DNA from: PALSA-660 sp963726435
GTDB taxonomy: Bacteria; Actinomycetota; Coriobacteriia; Anaerosomatales; PALSA-660
Length of the DNA stretch: 64,000 nucleotides
Assembly: GCA_963726435.1 (NCBI GenBank)
Contig: CAVSCJ010000004.1
Location: 1 to 64,000 of the forward strand
Direction of reading: 5' to 3'
A program made the translations under genes and the position numbers. Shown piece after piece: positions 55,500 to 64,000 of this stretch. The notes beneath the pieces are model-generated. The model had not been told where the DNA came from, ran no database searches, and saw only the letters and a program-made list of their open reading frames with translations. The stretch's first letter is position 1, and every line of letters starts with the position of its first letter.

Positions 55500-56726
55500 T
55501 CAGCCCTGCGCCGGTATCGCCAGGATCTGCGGGGCGACCGCCTCGCACGCCTCTACGCAGGCGGGGTCGAAGATCGTGCCGCTGCCGTCGCGAATGACGC
55601 CGAGCGCAGAGTCGAGGCCGAGCGCCGCCCGGTACGGACGGTCGGACGCGACGGCCTCTATCGTGTCCGCGACCGCGAGTATGCGGGACCCCAGAAGGAT
55701 CTGGCCGTCGGTCAGCCCTTGGGGGTAGCCGGACCCGTCGAGACGCTCGTGGTGCTGCCGAACGAGATCGGCGACAGGCCACGGGAACTCGATCGGACGC
55801 AGGATCTCGTACCCCAGCTCCGCGTGGGCCTGGATCAGCGCGAACTCGACGTCGGTGAGCCCGCCGGGCTTCGAGAGGATCTCGACCGGGACGTTGATCT
55901 TGCCGATGTCGTGCACGATCCCCGCGATGCGCACGGCCTGCACGGCTGCATCGGGAAGGCCCATGTGCCGGGCCATGGCCATCGCGATCTTCGAGACTCG
56001 GGCCTGATGGCCGGCGGTGTACGGGTCCCGGGTCTCGGCGAGCCGCGCCATCGCCTCGACTGTGTCGATGCACGCCTGCTGGAGGGCGTCGGCCATCTCG
56101 GTGAGATGCGTGATGTCCAGAAGAACGCTCTGGATCGCCGGGGACCCCTCGATGGTGACGGGAACGCTGAGAAGCTGTACCACTACGTCCGTGCCGTCGA
56201 GGCGCCGGAGGCGTATCTCCTCAGCAGGGAGCCGCTCCCCGCTCAGCAGAGCCGCCGTGCGCTCCTTGACGCGGGACAGGCTGTCCTGGTGGACGATCTG
56301 CGTCAGGGGCAGGCCTTCGAGCGATGCCCGATCGGAAGCGCGCACGAGGCGCAGCGCCGCTTCGTTCGCGAAGATGATCCGCAGGAGGGAGTCGACTAGC
56401 AGGATGGGCGCGGGAGCGACCTCGACGAGCGAGCGGTACCGTGACTCGGAGTCGGCCAAGACGTTCCGCGTCCGCTCGAGCGAGCGGCGGGCGTCGACGG
56501 CCTCCTTCCAGCGCCGGACCGACATGAGGCCGAGCCCACACGAGAGCACGAACATCCCCGGGCCGAATTCGGCCACGTCCACCGGGAAGCCGATGCGGGA
56601 CGAGAACGTGGCGAGTACGTCCACGACGTCGTAGCGGACTCCAAGGTAGAACGCGGCGATCGTCGCGAGAACCGTCAGGGCGACCTCGAGCGCCTGTATC
56701 AGGAAGGTTCGCTGAGCGCGGTCCAT
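55500..56726 (-). CDS. PAS/HD-GYP domain protein (c-di-GMP phosphodiesterase type)
   Basis: 408 aa. Two N-terminal membrane segments (ALEVALTVLATIAAFYLGV, GPGMFVLSCGLGLMSV), a PAS domain (~residues 95-210; LVEVAPAPILLVDSLLRIIF), and a C-terminal HD-GYP domain with HDIGKINVP and HHERLDGSGYPQG. HD-GYP enzymes hydrolyse c-di-GMP to GMP using a di- or tri-iron centre; the metal-binding His/Asp residues appear intact (AGHQARVSKIA). ATG 56726. No GGDEF protein is encoded nearby. The 265 bases upstream hold no gene. Confidence 0.92.
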   Translation of the reverse strand: MDRAQRTFLIQALEVALTVLATIAAFYLGVRYDVVDVLATFSSRIGFPVDVAEFGPGMFVLSCGLGLMSVRRWKEAVDARRSLERTRNVLADSESRYRSLVEVAPAPILLVDSLLRIIFANEAALRLVRASDRASLEGLPLTQIVHQDSLSRVKERTAALLSGERLPAEEIRLRRLDGTDVVVQLLSVPVTIEGSPAIQSVLLDITHLTEMADALQQACIDTVEAMARLAETRDPYTAGHQARVSKIAMAMARHMGLPDAAVQAVRIAGIVHDIGKINVPVEILSKPGGLTDVEFALIQAHAELGYEILRPIEFPWPVADLVRQHHERLDGSGYPQGLTDGQILLGSRILAVADTIEAVASDRPYRAALGLDSALGVIRDGSGTIFDPACVEACEAVAPQILAIPAQG

Positions 56727-56991
56727 CGTTTGTGTCTCCCCTGTCTCCCCGTCCGCCCCCTGACGCTATCGGCATACGCCGAGCGCGGAGAAAGCACAAG
56801 GGGACGGGTCGGGGCGGCCGGTGCGCCCGGCAGCGTCTGAGCACCACACGGCTGTGCGCGCACGAGAGTCCCCCGGCGGCGCTTCGTTGCGTCCGTGGAC
56901 ACGCGCGCGCAGCCGCGCGCATACTGCGAGCGTGCGCACGGGGACGGTCCCGGCGAGGCTTGCGTGCAGCGCGACATGAAGGGTCTTGAGC

Positions 56992-57498
56992 GTGCGTACG
57001 GTCGTAGGTGTGATGGGCTCCGGGGAGGACGGCGACGCCGCTCTTCTCGCCGCTGCGCGCGAGCTCGGCGCGGCCATAGCGCGCCAGGGATGGGTGCTGC
57101 TCAACGGCGGACGCGACACCGGGGTCATGGGCGCGTCGGCCCAAGGCGCCGCGAAAGAGGGCGGGCTCGTTGTGGGTGTGCTGCCGGATGCGGACCTGCA
57201 GGGCGCGTCCAAGCACCTGAGTGTCGCGATCCGCACAGGGATGGGCGATGCCCGCAACGCCGTCAACGTCCTCTCGTCCGACGTGGTGATCGCGATGCGC
57301 GGAGGCGCCGGCACCCTGTCGGAGATCGCCCTAGCGCTCAAGGCGGGACGCACGGTCGTGGCGCTGGACTTCGACCCGGGCAGCGGCTTCGCCCGGTGGC
57401 ATGACAGCGGGAAGCTCGTCCATGCGCATGACGTGCCGGACGCCATCGATGCCGTTCGCATCGCTCTGGGCACTCGCCTCGAGGAGGGCACCTCGTGA
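56992..57498 (+). CDS. TIGR00725/LOG-like nucleotide-binding protein
   Basis: 168 aa. Rossmann-like fold with LLNGGRDTGVMGASAQGA and the phosphate-binding MRGGAGTLSEIALAL, similar to LOG (PGGxGTxxE) proteins. TIGR00725-type proteins have no proven function; related LOG enzymes cleave ribose-5-phosphate from nucleotides. GTG 56992 is chosen because AAGGG lies 8 bases upstream; a TTG two codons earlier is possible. It overlaps the following SDR gene by four bases. Confidence 0.85.
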   Translation: MRTVVGVMGSGEDGDAALLAAARELGAAIARQGWVLLNGGRDTGVMGASAQGAAKEGGLVVGVLPDADLQGASKHLSVAIRTGMGDARNAVNVLSSDVVIAMRGGAGTLSEIALALKAGRTVVALDFDPGSGFARWHDSGKLVHAHDVPDAIDAVRIALGTRLEEGTS

Positions 57499-58319
57499 CC
57501 GGTGCTCTCGCTGGCAAGGTGATAGTGATCACGGGGTCGACGCGAGGGATCGGCCGCTGCATGGCCGAGGCGTGCGCCGCCGAGGGCGCGACCGTGGTCG
57601 TGTCGTCTCGTACCGCATCCGCGGTAGACGAGACTGTGGCAGCTCTGCGAGCCACTGGTGCGACCGCCTCCGGCATCCCCTGTGACGTCTCGAGCGAGGC
57701 CGACCTGGAGGCCCTCCTGGACCACGCCCTCACAGAGCACGGTGGCGTGGACGTCTGGGTCAACAACGCCGGGATGTCGCTCGGCATGCGCCGGCACGTC
57801 GGTACCTCTCCTGAGGAGATCCGTCGCATAGTCGACGTCAACCTGGTGGGCACCATGCTGGCTTCGCGGCTGATCGTCCCCTACTTCGTGAGTCGGGGCG
57901 GAGGGCTTCTCGTCAACGTCTCGGGACGCGGAGGTCGCGGCGACCCCGCTGCCTACACCGCCGCCTACGCGGCCACCAAGGCGGGCGTGATGGTCTTCAG
58001 CAGGAGCCTGGCTGCGGAGCACAAGACCGACCCGATCTCGATCCTGGTGTTCATGCCGGGTATGGTCGATACGGACTTCTACGGGGCAGACATGCAGGTC
58101 AGCCCCGATCTTCAGGCGCTCGCGGGCAACATCCGCATCGTGCTCGATGCGATCGGCACGCCGCTCGCCGACGTCGGTCCGAAGCTGGCCCGACTCGCGG
58201 CGATGGCGCCGGGAAGCGAGACCGGAACGGTCCACCGGGTCGGTGGCGGCCTGCGCGGTATGCTTGGGGGACTCAAGCTCCTGGCGGCCCGCATCTCGGG
58301 CCGCATGAAGCCGATGTAG
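57495..58319 (+). CDS. Short-chain dehydrogenase/reductase (classical SDR)
   Basis: 274 aa. Cofactor loop ITGSTRGIGRCMAEAC, structural motif WVNNAGMSLG, catalytic Ser in VNVSGRGGRGD and YxxxK as YAATKAG. The Arg after the cofactor loop (SSRTAS) suggests NADP(H). The last ~60 residues form an extension beyond the ~250-residue core, rich in glycine and leucine (GGGLRGMLGGLKLLAARI), possibly membrane-associated. The GTG start overlaps the upstream stop. Substrate unknown. Confidence 0.9.
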   Translation: MTGALAGKVIVITGSTRGIGRCMAEACAAEGATVVVSSRTASAVDETVAALRATGATASGIPCDVSSEADLEALLDHALTEHGGVDVWVNNAGMSLGMRRHVGTSPEEIRRIVDVNLVGTMLASRLIVPYFVSRGGGLLVNVSGRGGRGDPAAYTAAYAATKAGVMVFSRSLAAEHKTDPISILVFMPGMVDTDFYGADMQVSPDLQALAGNIRIVLDAIGTPLADVGPKLARLAAMAPGSETGTVHRVGGGLRGMLGGLKLLAARISGRMKPM

Positions 58320-58328
58320 GGGGACGGC

Positions 58329-60312
58329 GTGGCGGAGGACGAGGACCGCTCGGACCTGTGGGGCGAGGCTTGGTCGCGGCCTGAGCCGCCGGCCGAGGAG
58401 CCCGTGCGCTCGCGCCCGCAGTGGGAGCCCGGCTCGTCCGAACCGGGTCGCTCGGACCGACGACGCCCGCACACCCCGAGGCACGCGCGCCGTGTGGCCC
58501 AGCTCGGTGGCCGCGATGCCCACCTGACCTTCGAGCCGCCGGAGGAGTATCGCCCGGACCCCGCGGCGGAGCATCGCCGCGACCGTCACCGCGATGGCGC
58601 GGCCGGCGGGCGCGGCGCAACGGGAGCGCAAGGTCGATGCGGATCGGGAGTCCCGCAACGAAGCAAGGTGGCCGCCGAAGCGCGAACCGAAGCCCCGTCG
58701 ACCGGATCGCGTGCGCCACGAGCCGATGCGTCGCGAGGCCGCTCGCGCCCTCGCACCGCGCGGGACTGTGGTCGGCTACAAGAGCGGCCTCCGTCTCCGC
58801 AGGCCGATCCTGGTCGTCGTCGGCCTCGCCGTCCTCGTGCTCGTACTCGCGGTCGCGTGGTGGCTTCTCACGCGCCCGGCCGCTCTCGCTCTGACTCCCT
58901 CTCCGGCGGACGCGGTAGTCTCGGTGGCCGGCCACGGACAGACGACGGGGACCCTCACGCTCGAGGACCTCGAACCCGGGACGCTGGCGGTGACCGCGGC
59001 GCGCGCAGGCTTCGTGACGGCAACGGTCGACGTGGAAGTCTTCCGTGGCAGGCGCATCGAGCAGACGATACTGCTCCGGCCGATGCCATTCACGCTCAAG
59101 TTCACGACAAGGCCCTCGGGTGCGACCGTGAAGATCACCTCGGCAGCCGGTGCGGTCCTCACAGGCACGACACCCTGCTCGATCGTCACGTCCGCGGGGC
59201 TGGCCACGGTATCGATCTCTCGCAGCGGCTCCAACACCTTCAAGCAGAGCCTGTTCGTCGACTCCGCGCGCGCTCTCGACGTCCTACTCGACCCGAAAGG
59301 TCAGATCGTCCATGCGCTGGGCTCGCTGACCGCCAAGGGCGCGCCCAAAGGAGTGTCCGTCACCCCCGACGGGCGCGAGGCCTGGGCGACCATACTCAAC
59401 GGGCCCCCGGCGATCCAGATCTACGACCTCAAGAAGATGCGACCGACAGCCGGCATCAACATCGGCAAGTACGGCGCCGTCGAGGTCATCTTCAACCGAG
59501 ACGGGACGCGCGCGTACGCGAGCCAGATGGAGACTGCCAAGGTCTTTGAGATCGACACGGCCACGCGCAAGGTCCTGCGGTCGCTGGACACGGGATCGGC
59601 CTGGACCAAGGTGATCGCGCTCTCCCCCGACGAGAAGACCCTGTACGCAGCCAACTGGTCCGGCAACGACGTGAGCATCATCGATCTCGTCTCGGGAGAC
59701 CTCAAGGAGCGCATCCCAACGGCGAAGACGCCTCGCGGCCTGTGGCCGACGGCCGACGGGCGCTACCTCTACGTCGCGGGATTCGACAGAGGCGACCTTC
59801 AGCGCATCGATCTGCGATCCGGCGCAGTGAAGACGCTGTTCACAAGCGGTGGCGCGATGCGTCACCTCGTCGCCGACGAGCAGACCGGCAAGCTCTACTG
59901 CTCGGACATGAACAAGGACATCGTGTGGGTCTGCGACATGAAGACGCTGAAGGTGAAGAAGTTCTGCGAGACCGACGAGAAGCCCAACACCATCGAGTTG
60001 TCACCCGACGGCCAGATCCTGTTCATCTCCAACCGAGGGGAGAACAACCCCAAGTCCTACTACATCCCCGGCTACGAGTGGGGGACGATACTGCTCATCT
60101 CCACCTCGACCGGCAGACCGCTGGACGCGATCGTCGGCGGCAACCAGTGCACGGCTCTCGACGTGTCGGCCGACGGCCACACGCTCGTCTTCTCGGACTT
60201 CCTGGACGACCGGCTTCGTGTCTACGACGTGCCCAGCTACGCCGCGCTGGCTCAGGGCGGCGGCGGGCGCTATGCGGCGCACTTCGCCGACCTCAAGAAG
60301 TCGAATCCGTAG
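58329..60312 (+). CDS. PEGA/beta-propeller membrane-anchored protein (frameshift near 58.6 kb)
   Basis: About 660 aa if joined. Three parts: a disordered, charged N-terminus (GTG 58329 with AGGGGG upstream), one membrane segment (PILVVVGLAVLVLVLAVAWW), PEGA-like domains (LTPSPADAVVSVAGHGQTTG; FTTRPSGATVKITSAAG), and a ~330-residue propeller with YVTN-type blades (VTPDGREAWATILNG, LSPDEKTLYAANWSGND, LSPDGQILFISNRGEN). The N-terminal frame and the propeller frame differ and must join between about 58585 and 58620. An ATG at 58594 would give an intact 572-aa protein without a frameshift. It is 9 bases after the SDR gene. Likely an extracytoplasmic scaffold or sensor. Confidence 0.75.
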
Positions 60313-60437
60313 TCGCAACAGGAGGCCGCCGCCGGGGCCTGCGACGAACCGATTGCGAGCGCAGACCGAGTCCGCCCTTCGGCTCGACCGTCGCGCGAGC
60401 CTCGCTCGGAGCGGGCCCCGGCGACGGCCCCCGCGCT

Positions 60438-62816
<2,379 letters not shown>

Positions 62817-62916
62817 CTCGCGGCCGCTCCCGTCGCTTCGGGTGCTCACGGCGGGTATGTACCCGAGGAGGCCCTCCCGGACCGGCGGCCTCCGCCTACT
62901 GGGGTATCCTGTCAGC

Positions 62917-63708
62917 ATGCAGATCATCGACGTCCACACGCACATCTGGACCGACCGCCTCGCGCCCGCGGCCATTTCGGCGCTGAGCGAACAGGGCGGG
63001 ATCGAGGCCGTCTACGACGGGACACTCACCGGGCTTCTCGCCGCGATGGACCGCTCGGGAGTGGACACTAGCGTGACGCTGCCTGTTGCCACCAAGCCCA
63101 CCCAGGTCCGCACGATCAACGACTGGGCGGCGACCATGGTCGGGCATCCGCGCATAGTCCCTTTCGGCGCGATGCACCCCGACTTCGCCAACCCCGCCAA
63201 GGAGATCGCCCGGATGCGCAAGCACGGGCTGACGGGATTCAAGATGCATCCCGAGTACCAGCAGTTCGAGCCGCAGGAACCCAGGATGGAGAAGATCTAC
63301 GAGGCCGCCATCCGCAACGAGATGACCATCTACTTCCACGCGGGAGGCGACATCGCGTTCGCGAGCGTGAGAGGCACCCCAAAGGCCTTCGCCGAGGTGC
63401 TCGACGTATGGCCGGAGCTGCGCGCTGTCCTAGCTCACCTCGGGGGATTCAACCAGTGGAAGGCGGTCCCTGGCCGGATCGCGGGACGCGACGTGTGGTT
63501 CGACACCGCCTACACCATCGGCCACCTGCCGGACGACGAGTTCGTGGAGCTCGTTCGCGCTCACGGCGTCGACCGCGTCATGTTCGGCACCGACGGTCCA
63601 TGGACCGACGCGGCCGCCGAGATAGCGCGCCTCAAAGCCCTGCCGTTCAAGCCCGCGGAGCTGAAGGCGATCCTCGGAGGAAACGCCGAGAGGTTCCTGG
63701 CCGGCTAG
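62917..63708 (+). CDS. Amidohydrolase-family (TIM-barrel) hydrolase/decarboxylase
   Basis: 263 aa, amidohydrolase_2 type. Metal site: HTH in IIDVHTHIW, His in IYFHAGGD, His in VLAHLGGF and Asp in MFGTDGPW, with GFKMHPEYQQF between. Members include ACMS decarboxylase-like and uronate-type hydrolases; the substrate is not predictable. ATG 62917 begins the conserved MQIIDVHTH. TATCCT ends only 6 bases upstream and no ribosome site is visible, so a leaderless mRNA is possible. Divergent from the dehydrogenase fusion (100-base gap). Confidence 0.87.
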   Translation: MQIIDVHTHIWTDRLAPAAISALSEQGGIEAVYDGTLTGLLAAMDRSGVDTSVTLPVATKPTQVRTINDWAATMVGHPRIVPFGAMHPDFANPAKEIARMRKHGLTGFKMHPEYQQFEPQEPRMEKIYEAAIRNEMTIYFHAGGDIAFASVRGTPKAFAEVLDVWPELRAVLAHLGGFNQWKAVPGRIAGRDVWFDTAYTIGHLPDDEFVELVRAHGVDRVMFGTDGPWTDAAAEIARLKALPFKPAELKAILGGNAERFLAG

Positions 63709-63735
63709 GCGACCGGAGATAGCGGCGGCGAACCT

Positions 63736-64000
63736 CTATCGGCCGATGACATCGCAGCCCATGTACGGTCGCAGCGCCTCGGGCACGGTGATACTGCCGT
63801 CGGCGTTCTGGTAGTTCTCGATGATCGCGGCCGCGCAGCGACCGACGGCCAGCCCGCTGCCGTTGAGGGTGTGCACGAACCGCGAGCCTTTGAACGAGGA
63901 CACGTCGCGATACTTGATCGACGCGCGGCGCGCCTGGAAGTCCGTGCAGTTGCTGCACGATGAGATCTCCTTGTAGCCGTCGTACGAAGGCATCCAGACC
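63736..64000 (-). CDS. serS: Seryl-tRNA synthetase, C-terminal part (cut by window edge)
   Basis: The last ~87 residues of a class II synthetase: PSYDGYKEISSCSNCTDFQA contains the SerRS-specific SSCSNC motif, and HTLNGSGLAVGR is class II motif 3. The terminal VPEALRPYMG is the standard bacterial ending. The N-terminal tRNA-binding coiled coil and motifs 1 and 2 lie beyond the window. It charges all serine tRNAs; the four isoacceptor genes are all in this window. Confidence 0.95.
   Translation of the reverse strand, partial: VWMPSYDGYKEISSCSNCTDFQARRASIKYRDVSSFKGSRFVHTLNGSGLAVGRCAAAIIENYQNADGSITVPEALRPYMGCDVIGR

Overview
The window is GC-rich bacterial DNA with densely packed genes. The mix suggests an anaerobic or facultative actinobacterium. 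It contains a tungsten aldehyde oxidoreductase, a multiheme-cytochrome respiratory operon, CDP-glycerol-type glycopolymer transferases, Ku/LigD end joining, LemA/HtpX and secreted proteins with DUF5648-like repeats. My best guess is the class Coriobacteriia (OPB41/Anaerosomatales-like). This is inference from gene content and could not be tested here. I saw no insertion sequence, prophage or CRISPR array.

The most important structural fact is at the left. Bases 1-12000 are an imperfect reverse complement of 12046-24176, joined by a 45-base spacer inside a yggT-like gene. The two copies carry different single-base indels: aor, thiF and the GT4 gene are intact only on the left, while ku, GT2, the epimerase and the DUF1345 gene are intact only on the right. 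This looks like a fold-back (hairpin/chimeric) read at a contig end, not a biological inverted duplication. The real content of 1-24176 is therefore one ~12-kb block: yggT, a small coiled-coil protein, DUF1345, ku, ligD, a MoaD/ThiS-like gene, aor, moaD-like, thiF-like, and then the distal end of a glycopolymer operon (GT4, GT2, epimerase).

24-32 kb: the rest of the glycopolymer operon (IspD/TarI-like cytidylyltransferase and two large CDP-glycerol glycerophosphotransferase-like proteins), a membrane protein and tRNA-Ser(CGA). 32-35.7 kb: an OmpR-type two-component system and two paralogous small membrane proteins that converge on one perfect hairpin terminator. 35.8-41.5 kb: a six-gene respiratory operon with a tetraheme cytochrome, a Tat-exported 4x[4Fe-4S] protein, an NrfD-type quinol subunit and three tandem-paralogous membrane-anchored cytochromes with 11, 9 and 9 heme motifs, giving 33 in total. 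This is probably a menaquinol-linked extracellular or periplasm-facing electron conduit.

41.8-50.9 kb: lemA-htpX, tRNA-Ser(GGA), tadA, tRNA-Ser(UGA), and a set of secreted proteins (glutamic-peptidase-like, FlgD-Ig-like, NlpC/P60, and a lysozyme-like/DUF5648 protein). 51-54.2 kb: an ArsR regulator followed by DsrE2-, TusA-, DsrM/NarI- and DsrK/HdrD-like genes, a sulfur-trafficking and membrane-redox module. 54.3-64 kb: a methyltransferase, tRNA-Ser(GCU), tRNA-Arg(ACG), a PAS/HD-GYP protein, a TIGR00725 protein, an SDR, a PEGA/beta-propeller protein, an apparent glucose-6-phosphate/6-phosphogluconate dehydrogenase fusion, an amidohydrolase, and the 3' end of serS.

All four serine tRNA isoacceptors and seryl-tRNA synthetase lie within 32 kb. 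Single-base frameshifts also occur in the unique part (49.07, 51.59, 51.72, 53.92 and about 58.6 kb). Broken genes should be read as probable uncorrected long-read errors before being called pseudogenes.
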